A stretch of 64,000 bases of DNA, taken from assembly GCA_040414495.1 (NCBI GenBank), contig JBEDUI010000258.1:1-64000 (forward strand), written 5' to 3'. This DNA is from DATAVB01 sp040414495. Its GTDB lineage: Bacteria; Actinomycetota; Actinomycetes; Mycobacteriales; QHCD01. Of this stretch, positions 1-7,891 are shown piece after piece (the stretch's first letter is position 1; every line of letters starts with the position of its first letter). A program made the translations under genes and the position numbers. The notes under the pieces are model-generated. The model had not been told where the DNA came from and did no database searches. It saw only the letters and a list, made by a program, of their open reading frames with translations.

Positions 1-1
1 G

Positions 2-1093
2 CAGACACGGTTACGGCTCTCACCTGCTGAAGCACACGCCCGGGTCCGCACGGCCCATGAACTGGTCGGGTCGGTCAGCATCTCCGGTGAAATCATCGAA
101 CCGGAATTGCCGGCTACCGCCGCAGCGGCCTCCGAAGGTGCCCTCTCGACCGAGCATGTCCGGACGATCGCCCAAGCCATGCAGAAACTCCCGCCAGCCG
201 TCGGCGTACGGGAGCGATCCGAGGCCGAAGAATTCCTCGCCGAACAATCCCGGGAAATGGACCCCAGCCGTATTCGCGTATTAGCGCGACGACTGCACGC
301 CGTACTCGACCCCGACGGCACCCGCGATGAAGACAAGCCAGACCGCCGCGAACTCGTATTCCGCCGCGATGTTGGTGGCATGGACTATGTCCGTGGCCGC
401 CTCGATGCCGAAGGCTCCGCCACCGTCCAAGCCGCCCTCGGTGCACTCGCCCAACCCCAACCCGCCAAAGACGGCCAGCCCGACACCCGATCCGGTATCC
501 GGCGCATGGCGGACGCCCTCGTCCAATTGTGCGATCGGACGCTGGCCGATGGTGGGTTGCCCGCGGTTGGTGGCGAGAAACCACAAGTCACGGTGACGAT
601 CGCGTTGGATGACCTACGCGGCAAGCAATCCGACGACACGTCATTGCGGCGCCCGGGCACCGGAACACTCGGCACCGGCGCTCCGATCACCGCCGAAGCC
701 GCCCGCCGCATCGCCTGCGACGCAGCCATCATCCCGATCCTGCTCGGATCCCACAGCGAACCACTGGATATCGGCCGCGCCACCCGAACAATTCCCACCG
801 GAATTCGCCGCGCCGTCGTCGCCCGCGACATCGGCTGCATACACCCCGGCTGCACCGCCCCCGCCGCCTGGTGCCAAACACATCACGTCAAACACTGGTC
901 CGACGGCGGACCGACCTCATTACAGAATTTGGTGCTGTTGTGCCACAAGCATCACTGGATCGTCCACCACGAACACTGGCACATCACCTTCCTCAAAGGC
1001 ATCCCGCACCTCATCCCACCACCATTGGTCGACCCGCAGCAACAACCGAGACGCAACACCACGCACGACCAACCCGGCCTCCCCAGCGGATAA
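2..1093 (+). CDS. DUF222 / HNH endonuclease domain protein, 5' end cut by the window edge
   Basis: The frame is open from the first complete codon, so the start lies left of the window. The first residues in frame (LRLSPAEAHARV) match the typical early part of the actinobacterial DUF222 (13E12-repeat) family. The C-terminal third, about nt 830-960, holds an HNH nuclease fold: paired cysteines, a THHVKHW histidine block, a central Asn and a CHKHH end. Members are predicted metal-dependent DNA endonucleases, often repeated many times per genome; their role is not established. The tail after the HNH is basic and Pro-rich. The first internal start codon (TTG, nt 107) would remove part of DUF222 and is not the real start. 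Identity is firm; function is family knowledge only. Confidence 0.9.
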   Translation, partial: QTRLRLSPAEAHARVRTAHELVGSVSISGEIIEPELPATAAAASEGALSTEHVRTIAQAMQKLPPAVGVRERSEAEEFLAEQSREMDPSRIRVLARRLHAVLDPDGTRDEDKPDRRELVFRRDVGGMDYVRGRLDAEGSATVQAALGALAQPQPAKDGQPDTRSGIRRMADALVQLCDRTLADGGLPAVGGEKPQVTVTIALDDLRGKQSDDTSLRRPGTGTLGTGAPITAEAARRIACDAAIIPILLGSHSEPLDIGRATRTIPTGIRRAVVARDIGCIHPGCTAPAAWCQTHHVKHWSDGGPTSLQNLVLLCHKHHWIVHHEHWHITFLKGIPHLIPPPLVDPQQQPRRNTTHDQPGLPSG

Positions 1094-1460
1094 CCGGCGC
1101 CGAAGAGGAGCGAGCGCCGGCCCGGCGCCGCGCAGGCAAAGTGCCGAATTTCGGGTGTCCGGCGCTGAGGAGCGTGTGCTGGTCCGAGTTTGGCGTACCC
1201 GGCGCCGAAGAGGGGCAAGCGCCGGCCCGGCGCCGCGAAAGCGAAGTGCCGAATCTGGCTTGCCGACGCCGAGGAGGTGTGTGCCCGGTTGCGTGCTTGC
1301 CGGCGGCTCGATCCGGTTTGCCAGCGCCGGCGCGGGGCTGCGCACTGCCGAATTCCGCCTGTCCGCAGGTGAACTCAGCCGACGGTCACTGAACTCGGCC
1401 GGGCTCGATCTGGGCCGGCGCACTGGCGCGGACCAGACCGAGATCCAGGACCGATAGTCG
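1094..1460. repeat. GC-rich degenerate direct repeat, about 105-bp period, in a gene-free stretch
   Basis: Right after the DUF222 stop, a block starting at 1094 (CCGGCGCCGAAGAG) recurs at 1199 with about nine of ten bases matching over 57 bp, including a shared GTGCCGAAT. Weaker copies of the GCGC(C/T)GA(A/G)GAGG core lie near 1160 and 1265, and a further GCCGAATTC-containing part near 1345. Open frames run through it on both strands only because it is GC rich; none has a ribosome site or a recognisable domain. From 1460 to 1580 nothing else is seen. Gene-free length about 490 bp. Confidence 0.6.
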
Positions 1461-1580
1461 CAGATAGTCCTCTGTGGACACCAGGTGCGCGGTCTGCGCA
1501 CCGCCCTTAACGCCGTAGTCTCGATTCTCGGAGAAGGGTCAGCGCATACCGGGTCACCTGAGACCGGTCAAGATCGATGG

Positions 1581-2036
1581 TCAGGAATGGCTCGGCACCT
1601 GGGCCTTGATGGTGGCGTTCAGCCGGTTCCAGACGTTGATCTGGGCGATGTGCAGGATCAGCGAGGACAGCGCCTGCTGGTCGAAATGCTTGGCCGCCTC
1701 GTCATAAATCGCGTCCGGCACCGGATCTGACTTGTCGGCTAGCCGGGTAACGTACTCGGTGAGCTCCAACGCGGCCCGCTCAGCGTCGGTGTAGAAAGGC
1801 GCTTCGCGCCAGGCTCCCACGCCCCAAATACGCTGATCGCTTTCGCCTTCCTTTTGCAGTTCGGCCGAGTGCATCTGGACGCAGACGCTGCAGCCGTTGA
1901 TCTGGCTGGCCCGTAGGTGGACCAGCGCGATCGTGGTCGCCGGCAGGCTGCTCTGATTGGCAGCCTTGGCAAACGCCTGCAACGCGTCGTACGCACCCGG
2001 AACCGTCATTATCGGGTGGGCCATCCGTGCCTTCAT
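1581..2036 (-). CDS. Carboxymuconolactone decarboxylase / AhpD-like protein
   Basis: A 151-residue protein of the carboxymuconolactone decarboxylase superfamily, closest in layout to AhpD-like alkylhydroperoxidases. The redox motif is clear: Cys49-x2-Cys52 followed by His56 (NGCSVCVQMH), the thiol pair and general acid/base of peroxidase-type members. Length is normal for a single-domain member. The ATG at 2036 follows a strong GAGGAGAC ribosome site. It is transcribed from an ECF41-like promoter just upstream and lies close to the ECF41-type sigma gene at 2775; family knowledge says ECF41 sigma factors are usually linked to a carboxymuconolactone decarboxylase, oxidoreductase or epimerase gene, which this would be. 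A role in peroxide or thiol stress is inference. Confidence 0.88.
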   Translation of the reverse strand: MKARMAHPIMTVPGAYDALQAFAKAANQSSLPATTIALVHLRASQINGCSVCVQMHSAELQKEGESDQRIWGVGAWREAPFYTDAERAALELTEYVTRLADKSDPVPDAIYDEAAKHFDQQALSSLILHIAQINVWNRLNATIKAQVPSHS

Positions 2037-2082
2037 GATTGTCTCCTCGTCACATCACGCGGATTTATAGTCCTATTGATAT

Positions 2083-2109
2083 GACCGATCCCAAAGCGAA
2101 AATGTGACG
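2083..2109 (-). promoter_or_regulatory. ECF41-type promoter ahead of the AhpD-like gene
   Basis: On the minus strand CGTCACA (2109-2103), a 16-nt spacer and GGTC (2086-2083) match the reported ECF41 consensus TGTCACA-N16-CGTC at six of seven and three of four positions with exact spacing. It lies about 47 nt upstream of the ATG at 2036. Confidence 0.6.
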
Positions 2110-2125
2110 CCCGCACGGGAATGCG

Positions 2126-2668
2126 TCATGGCCGGGTGAATACAGCGTGGACGGTGACGGTGTTCTTCATCGACATCACTCCCGCCCAATTCCAGTCGAC
2201 ACCGAAATCGCGTCGGTTGATGTGGACATCGGCGTCAAGCCAAACCTCGCCATCACCCGGCACCGATACCGTGGCAGCGAAGCTCACCGGGCGGGTATGA
2301 CCGCGGACCGTCAGCTCCCCCGCAACGAGCACCCCGGCATCGGCCGGCCGGATATCGTGCGTACTGAAAGTGATGTCCGGATTGTTCGCGCAGTCGAAAA
2401 AGTCAGCCGACCGCAAATGCATATCACGGCGTTCGTTGCCCGTATCGATGGAGTCCGCGACCACCGTGAAGACGCCGTTGACCAAACCATCGGGCGCGAC
2501 GGTGCCATTTCCCCGTACCTCGTGAAATACGCCGCGCACCGGAATGAAGCCGAGGATCCCGGTCTTCAACCGGACGCTTGACGCTCGCGGGTCCATGATC
2601 CACTCGCCGGTCAGGACCCCATCCTGCAGGAGAGCCGGTACGGTCGATTGTCCCGAGGGTTGCTGCAT
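2126..2668 (-). CDS. YceI family protein
   Basis: A 180-residue YceI-domain protein: the opening GEWIMDPRASSVRL, the central NPDITFSTHDIR and the GELTVRGHTRPVSF block are typical of the lipocalin-like barrel that binds isoprenoid or amphiphilic ligands. The ATG at 2668 (MQQPSGQS) is preferred because GGGAA lies before it; an upstream start at 2740 would add 24 unconserved residues and reach towards the divergent sigma gene. No signal peptide is visible, so a cytoplasmic form is likely. It sits between the AhpD-like gene and the sigma factor and may belong to the same stress module; no ECF41-like promoter was found directly ahead of it. Confidence 0.85.
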   Translation of the reverse strand: MQQPSGQSTVPALLQDGVLTGEWIMDPRASSVRLKTGILGFIPVRGVFHEVRGNGTVAPDGLVNGVFTVVADSIDTGNERRDMHLRSADFFDCANNPDITFSTHDIRPADAGVLVAGELTVRGHTRPVSFAATVSVPGDGEVWLDADVHINRRDFGVDWNWAGVMSMKNTVTVHAVFTRP

Positions 2669-2695
2669 GATTGTTCCCGTCTGATTGAGGCTGAC

Positions 2696-2702
2696 TGTCA
2701 CA
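2696..2702 (+). promoter_or_regulatory. Exact ECF41 -35 element upstream of the sigma gene
   Basis: TGTCACA, the full ECF41 -35 consensus, lies 72 nt before the sigma-factor ATG in the right direction. The expected -10 CGTC is poor (TCGA at 16 nt, CGAA at 17 nt), so autoregulation is only a suggestion. Confidence 0.3.
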
Positions 2703-2774
2703 TCGAACGGCTGTCCCATCGAACAGAAGAGCGCCGTCACTGGTAAGACACCGCCCTGCGGAGGAACGTGACCG

Positions 2775-3659
2775 ATGACCGAGACCGACGTGCTGGTGGC
2801 GGATTTCGAGCAGAATCGGCCCCGGCTACGCGCCGTGGCCTACCAGATGCTCGGCTCTCTGGCCGAGGCCGACGACGCCGTGCAGGAGACCTGGCTACGG
2901 GTGAGCCGGGCGGGCGCCAGCGGCGTTGAGAACTTCGGCGCGTGGGTCACGACGATCGTCTCCCGGGTGTGCCTGAACGTACTGCGGGCCCGGCGATCCC
3001 GGCGTGAGGACCCGATGGGCGTACACGTACCGGACCCGATCATCAGCCGCGTCGACGGCATAACCCCGGAGGATGAGGCGCTGCTGGCCGATTCGGTCGG
3101 GCTGGCGATGCAGGTTGTGCTGGACACGCTGTCGCCGGCCGAGCGGCTCGCCTTCGTGCTGCACGACATGTTCAGCGTGTCCTTCGACGAGATCGGCCCG
3201 ATCGTCGGACGTTCCACGGCGACCACGCGGCAACTGGCCAGTCGGGCCCGGCGCCGGGTGCAATCCGCCGAGATCCCCGTCCCCGACCCCGATACGGCCC
3301 GGCAGCGCGAGGCGGTCAACGCGTTCTTCGCCGCGGCCCGCCAGGGTGATCTCGAGGCGTTGGTCGCGGTGCTCGCACCGGATGTGGTGCTGCGTGGCGA
3401 CGGCGGACGGGCCCGGGCCGAGGGCACGGCCGTGGTTCGCGGCGCACGGGCGGTCGGCAGTCAGGCGATCCTGTTCAAGCAGCCCGACGTAGTCCTGCGG
3501 CCGGTGCTGGTGAACGGCCTGGCCGGCGTGGTGGTGAACGTGTCGGGCGCGCCGTTCGCGGTCATGGGCTTCACGGTCGCCGACGGCGCGATCGTGCAAA
3601 TCCACATCCTGGCCGACCCGGACCGGATTTCCCGGCTCGACCTGACGATGCTCGATTAG
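2775..3659 (+). CDS. ECF41-type RNA polymerase sigma factor with C-terminal SnoaL-like domain
   Basis: The 294-residue protein has sigma region 2 at about 12-75 (YQMLGSLAEADDAVQETWLR), region 4 at about 115-165 (LSPAERLAFVLHDMF, then a helix-turn-helix), and a SnoaL-like domain at about 175-290. This layout defines ECF41 (SigJ-like) factors, in which the C-terminal domain controls activity in place of an anti-sigma protein. ECF41 signature motifs appear in varied form: VPDPI at 85-89, DGGR at 209-212, DPDRI at 281-285. The ATG at 2775 follows GAGGAACG. It is divergent from the YceI gene and close to the AhpD-like gene, its likely target. The inducing signal is unknown. Confidence 0.92.
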   Translation: MTETDVLVADFEQNRPRLRAVAYQMLGSLAEADDAVQETWLRVSRAGASGVENFGAWVTTIVSRVCLNVLRARRSRREDPMGVHVPDPIISRVDGITPEDEALLADSVGLAMQVVLDTLSPAERLAFVLHDMFSVSFDEIGPIVGRSTATTRQLASRARRRVQSAEIPVPDPDTARQREAVNAFFAAARQGDLEALVAVLAPDVVLRGDGGRARAEGTAVVRGARAVGSQAILFKQPDVVLRPVLVNGLAGVVVNVSGAPFAVMGFTVADGAIVQIHILADPDRISRLDLTMLD

Positions 3660-3662
3660 ACC

Positions 3663-3690
3663 GTCCCCAGCGGAATAATCCACTGAGGAC
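3663..3690. terminator. Imperfect hairpin between convergent genes
   Basis: GTCCCCAGCGG and CCACTGAGGAC can pair in an 11-bp stem with two mismatches around an AATAAT loop, between the stops of the sigma gene and the convergent lipoprotein gene. There is no clear U-tract; it may end transcription from both sides. Confidence 0.35.
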
Positions 3691-3711
3691 AGTCATATTC
3701 TGGTTCGTGAA

Positions 3712-4461
3712 TTACGAGCCGGGAACGGTCGGCGGCGCGGTGATCGTCGCCGGCTCGTTCCATTTCGTGTAATTCAGCTGACCGGCGCTCGCGTTGGTGA
3801 GGCGGATCGGGTACGGATGGGTCGCGTCATCGACGATGTCGAGGACGCCGCCGGAAGCGCTTTTCAGCACGACGACCTTCTGTCCGTTCACCGTGTCCGT
3901 ACCGGTCTTCGTCACCGCCCCGCTGGGCGTGAGCACCGTGGTGACCAGCGCGCTCATCACGTACGTTTGCGCGACCTTCTGGGCGTTGGTTTGATCCAGC
4001 CGAACGAATTTCATGTTGCTCTGCTTCGTCGCGCCGTACACCTCCTCGGGGCTCAGCACGACGACCTTCTGCGGATCGCTCGCAGTGCCGACGCTGCCCG
4101 CGGATTTCCCGTCGCGGGTGAGGTCGAGGTCCAGCTGCTGGCCGTTGATCGTGCCCTGGGCGTGGACCGATGTCGCCGCGCCGGTGACCTTGTGCATGTC
4201 CGCGATGATCTGGCTGGCGCTCTTGGCCGACTCGGTCGCCCCGCCCGAGGACTGCGCTCCGCCCGACGACTGCGTCTGGGCTGAGGACTGTGCCGCACTC
4301 GACGACTGTGCCGGGCTTGACGACTGGGACGCACCCGATGACTTCGCCGCGCCGCCATCGTTGCCGCTGCTGCTGTTGTCGTCGCTGCCGCCACCGCACC
4401 CCGCCAGCAGAACCGCCGCGGTGGACGTCGCCGCAACCAAACCGACCAATCGCATTGTCAT
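3712..4461 (-). CDS. Ser/Gln-rich lipoprotein, LppX/LolA-like
   Basis: A 249-residue predicted lipoprotein. The signal peptide ends in a lipobox (AVLLAGC, lipidated Cys22). Residues 25-80 form a low-complexity Ser/Gln/Ala/Gly linker. The rest (IIADMHKVTGAATSVHAQGTI onward) has the beta-strand pattern of the LppX/LprA-F-G family, which binds lipids at the actinobacterial envelope; this assignment is by pattern only. The ATG at 4461 is used because the lipobox then falls at a normal distance; starts further up run into the upstream glycosyltransferase gene. It lies 22 nt behind that gene and is probably co-transcribed with it. Confidence 0.75.
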   Translation of the reverse strand: MTMRLVGLVAATSTAAVLLAGCGGGSDDNSSSGNDGGAAKSSGASQSSSPAQSSSAAQSSAQTQSSGGAQSSGGATESAKSASQIIADMHKVTGAATSVHAQGTINGQQLDLDLTRDGKSAGSVGTASDPQKVVVLSPEEVYGATKQSNMKFVRLDQTNAQKVAQTYVMSALVTTVLTPSGAVTKTGTDTVNGQKVVVLKSASGGVLDIVDDATHPYPIRLTNASAGQLNYTKWNEPATITAPPTVPGS

Positions 4462-4483
4462 GGTCCGAATGATCGCATATAGG

Positions 4484-5278
4484 TCAGTCGCGCAGCGAAG
4501 GGCGGTAACGCTCCAGGAGTTCATCCCGCCCGCGGGCCTTCTGCTCGGCCAGCTCATCGCTGTAGCTGACGGCCCCGAAATGAATGACCCGCCGGGCCGA
4601 CCGCCGCCACCGCCGATCGTGCGTTTCCATCACCGAGGTCAACAAGCCGAACGTGTCCCACTGCCGACCACCGCGCAGACACTGATTGTTTGCCGCCGAC
4701 AGGCCGACCGAGCGCACGATCCGGCGAAAAACATCGTCGTTTCGAACCAGCGTGCAGAATGGCCAGATCCGGTCAGTCAGCCGGACGACGTATTCACGAA
4801 GCGGCGGCCACGGTTCATCGGCCTGAAACTTGAATGAATCGCGAACGAACAATTCGTGATTACGCCATATCGCGGGAACCTCGAACTCGTCATCGCCAGC
4901 GATCGACCACGTTGCCTGCACCGCGAACAACCCCGGATCCGAGGCCAGCTCGCGGGCCATCGCCGGAATCGTGTCGTCGGAAATGAAGCACACGTCGGCG
5001 TCGAGAAAGAGATACGCATCGCAGTCGGGCCGGGCGAGAACCGCGTCGCGCAGGATTTCGCCGTGCGTATTGATCGGGACCTGCCGCGGATAACCGGAAG
5101 GTTGAATGGCGATGCCGGGCCGTACCAACCAATCCAGACCAGCCAGATCGCCAGACTCATTATCGAGAACGAGTACGTCAAGGCCGGATCGATCGCGATG
5201 GTGGGCGATCAACGAGGCCAGCATCAGTTCCATGTAACGCGTCGTACCGTGATTGACCGCCAGCGCCTGGATATGCAT
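4484..5278 (-). CDS. Glycosyltransferase-like protein (GT-A fold)
   Basis: A 264-residue protein with features of a GT-A nucleotide-sugar transferase. It opens with a beta-strand (HIQALAVNHGTTRYMELML), followed by VLVLDNESGD (nucleotide site) and the metal-binding LFLDADV. There are no membrane segments. The acceptor and donor are unknown. The ATG at 5278 is chosen because AGGAA sits six bases before it; a TTG two codons upstream has the worse spacing. It lies upstream of the lipoprotein gene in the same direction and divergent from the ABC operon. Confidence 0.75.
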   Translation of the reverse strand: MHIQALAVNHGTTRYMELMLASLIAHHRDRSGLDVLVLDNESGDLAGLDWLVRPGIAIQPSGYPRQVPINTHGEILRDAVLARPDCDAYLFLDADVCFISDDTIPAMARELASDPGLFAVQATWSIAGDDEFEVPAIWRNHELFVRDSFKFQADEPWPPLREYVVRLTDRIWPFCTLVRNDDVFRRIVRSVGLSAANNQCLRGGRQWDTFGLLTSVMETHDRRWRRSARRVIHFGAVSYSDELAEQKARGRDELLERYRPSLRD

Positions 5279-5575
5279 CAACAATTCCTAGCAGCTACGG
5301 TCCGTACCTCGCTCATACCGCATCGAGCCGCCACCGGTTACGTTCCGCTAGCGGCCTTGAAATGCCACCCCTGCGGCGTCCTTCAGGACCAACCAGGGTC
5401 GATCCAACCGGCGTGTTTTCCGTAAGTCTGAACGGACGATACGGCGGTCGAATAGTATCTGCCTGACGCACGAAGTCCGCCGGTCGCTTTCCGTTAAAAG
5501 AACGTTCAAATACACCCGCTTTTGGCGTCATGTGTGGTGCCTAGGTTCTTAGAGGCCTTGTGGAGAGAGGAATCC
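5279..5575. other. Divergent intergenic region without a gene
   Basis: About 300 bp between the glycosyltransferase and the ABC ATPase gene. It contains an 8-bp palindrome GAACGTTC near 5500. No clear -35/-10 pair or small gene is seen. Confidence 0.4.
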
Positions 5576-6532
5576 ATGGAGACAGCCCCGGCGGTGCGGG
5601 CTCGCGGGATCACCAAATCCTTCGGCGATGTCGTCGCACTCGACTGCATCGATCTGGACGTGGCGCAAGGGCAAATTCACGGCCTGGTCGGTCCGAATGG
5701 CGCAGGAAAGACTACATTGCTTGGGCTACTGCTCGGCTTGGCCATAGCCGACAGCGGCCAACTGGAAATCCTGCAAACCCCGGTCGGACGGGCGTTGGCG
5801 GCCCCCGACGGGGTCGCCGGTTTCGTGGACGGTCCTGGCCTATACCCGTCCCTGACCGCGAAACAGAACCTCTCCGCATTGGCCGTCCTGCGTGGCGGCG
5901 ACAAGCGCACAAGCAGAATTGACGACGTACTGAACGAAGTCGGCCTGACCGACGTTGCCAATGACCGCGTCCGCGGATTCTCCCTCGGAATGCGGCAGCG
6001 GCTGGGACTGGCCGCGGCGCTGATCACCAATCCCCGGCTGCTGGTGCTGGACGAGCCCTCCAACGGCCTCGACCCGGCCGGAAAGAAACACGTACATGGT
6101 GTTCTCACCCGGCTCGCCGCGTCCGGGACCGCAGTCATGCTTTCCAGCCACCGCATGGATGACCTCGAGGCGCTCTGCTCCGAAGTCACCATTCTCTCCA
6201 CCGGACGAGTCGTATTCTCCGGCCCGCTGACCAAACTGTCGGCCGAGAATGACGAACTCGATTACCGGATCCTGACCTCCGACCCGGAAACCGCCCGGCG
6301 TGTTATTGCCGACGCGCCCGGGCTCCGCGTTATCGACGGCTCCGATTCCGTGCGGCCGGGTTCCGAAGCCCTCGTCGTACGTGCCCTCGTACCGGCCCTC
6401 GATGAATTGGTGACGCGGCTGGTGCGGGCGGGCGTCGCGGTACGCGAACTCGCCCCGCTGGTGTCGCCCCTTGAAGCCGCATTCCTCGCCCTGACCGAAC
6501 AAGAGAGCAGCGAGCAGAAGGGCGGCCGATGA
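5576..6532 (+). CDS. ABC transporter ATP-binding protein
   Basis: A 318-residue ABC ATPase of the DrrA/CcmA type with all motifs intact: Walker A GPNGAGKTT, signature FSLGMRQRLGLAAAL, Walker B LLVLDEPSNGLD, and a switch His in MLSSHRMDD. The C-terminal hundred residues form the extra domain common in exporter ATPases. The ATG at 5576 follows GAGAGGAATCC; an upstream in-frame start is not supported. Its stop overlaps the ATG of the permease gene by four bases, so the two are translationally coupled. The substrate is not evident; the downstream phosphoesterase-type protein suggests an envelope role, by inference. Confidence 0.93.
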   Translation: METAPAVRARGITKSFGDVVALDCIDLDVAQGQIHGLVGPNGAGKTTLLGLLLGLAIADSGQLEILQTPVGRALAAPDGVAGFVDGPGLYPSLTAKQNLSALAVLRGGDKRTSRIDDVLNEVGLTDVANDRVRGFSLGMRQRLGLAAALITNPRLLVLDEPSNGLDPAGKKHVHGVLTRLAASGTAVMLSSHRMDDLEALCSEVTILSTGRVVFSGPLTKLSAENDELDYRILTSDPETARRVIADAPGLRVIDGSDSVRPGSEALVVRALVPALDELVTRLVRAGVAVRELAPLVSPLEAAFLALTEQESSEQKGGR

Positions 6533-7887
6533 CCGCGACGATTACCGAGGCCCCGGTCGCCCCCGACCGCCGAATTCCGGTAACCCGTGGCTACCGCTTC
6601 GAGCTGGTCAAGCTGCTGTCCCAGTGGCGGATTCGCCTGGTGATCCTGGCCTGCTGGATCGCCCCGGCAATCTTCGTCGCCCTGGTCAGCCAGCAAAGTT
6701 CGCTGCCGGCCGACACCACGTTCGGGCGCTGGATGCACGCCACCGGCTGGGCCGGCGCGCTGGTGATTCTTGGTTTTTCCGGTACGTGGGGTCTGCCGCT
6801 GGTGACGTCGGTCGTCGCGGGTGATGTGTTCGCGTCCGAGGACCGGCTCGGTACATGGCGCCATTTGCTGGTCGCGGTCCGTTCGCCGCGGCGCATCTTC
6901 CTCGCGAAAGCGCTTGCCAGCCTCACCGTCATTCTGCTGCTGGTGATCGGATTGGCCGCGTCCAGCTCGATCGCCGGGATCGCGGTGGTGGGCAACCACA
7001 ACCTGGTCGGCCTCGATGGCCACCTGCTTTCGCCCGGCGACGCCGCCGTCAAGACCGTGCTGGCCTGGGCTTGCGTGCTCGCCCCGACGCTGGCCCTGGC
7101 CGGGATCGGCCTGCTCGGGTCGATTGCCCTGGGCCGGTCTCCGATGGGGCTGCTGCTGCCGACGATCGTCGCGCTGGCGATGCAGTTGGCGCAGATGCTT
7201 CCGCTGCCGGTGGCGGTACGGATGGCGCTGCCCGGGTACGCGTTCATCGCCTGGCTCGGGCTATTTACCAGCCCGGCGCAGTTGGGGCCGCTGCTGATCA
7301 GCATCGGCATCAGCCTGGCGTGGGCAATCGTCGCGACCACGCTGGCGTACTTCCTTTTCCTGCGGCGCGATTTCACCAACCTGACGTACGACGGCTCGGG
7401 CCGCCGCGCCCTCACGGTCGGCGTCGTCCCGCTCGCCGCGGTGCTCGGAATCACGATCGCGGCCATCGCGGTCGCGACCCCCTCCATGGGCTCGGGCATC
7501 AACCAGACCAAGGTGCAGCGCTCGCTCGCCACCGCGTTCAACCACCTCTACGTCCTGCAGACCAAGCAGCTGCACCGGCCCACCGTCACCGAGGCGCAGG
7601 TCCGGGCTTCGGCGTCGTGCAACAAGGGCGACGGCCTGGAGGACCCCAGCGGTCCGGGCAACGACTGGCGCTGTGTCGTCACCTGGCATCTGCCCGGAGT
7701 CTCCATCACCGGGCAGGCGATCTACCAACTCGATGTCAAGGCCGACGGGCGATTCGTCGCCGACGGCGACGGCCCGAAGGACGTCAACGGCTACTACCTG
7801 GTGCGGACTCCTACCGGGGACGCACCGAACCCGCTCTGGCAGTTCGACGCCAATGTCGATCTGCTCCCCACCCCACCGAAGGGATGA
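6529..7887 (+). CDS. ABC transporter permease
   Basis: A 452-residue membrane protein with about six hydrophobic segments in the first 320 residues and an extended hydrophilic C-terminal part (after about residue 320) that would lie outside the membrane. It is the partner of the preceding ATPase (ATGA overlap) and of the ABC-2 exporter type. The C-terminal region holds two cysteines (SCNKGD and WRCVVTW) that could form a disulfide outside the cell; this tail is longer than in simple ABC-2 permeases and I do not recognise it. The next gene begins five bases after the stop, so all three form one operon. Confidence 0.87.
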   Translation: MTATITEAPVAPDRRIPVTRGYRFELVKLLSQWRIRLVILACWIAPAIFVALVSQQSSLPADTTFGRWMHATGWAGALVILGFSGTWGLPLVTSVVAGDVFASEDRLGTWRHLLVAVRSPRRIFLAKALASLTVILLLVIGLAASSSIAGIAVVGNHNLVGLDGHLLSPGDAAVKTVLAWACVLAPTLALAGIGLLGSIALGRSPMGLLLPTIVALAMQLAQMLPLPVAVRMALPGYAFIAWLGLFTSPAQLGPLLISIGISLAWAIVATTLAYFLFLRRDFTNLTYDGSGRRALTVGVVPLAAVLGITIAAIAVATPSMGSGINQTKVQRSLATAFNHLYVLQTKQLHRPTVTEAQVRASASCNKGDGLEDPSGPGNDWRCVVTWHLPGVSITGQAIYQLDVKADGRFVADGDGPKDVNGYYLVRTPTGDAPNPLWQFDANVDLLPTPPKG

Positions 7888-7891
7888 GTCA

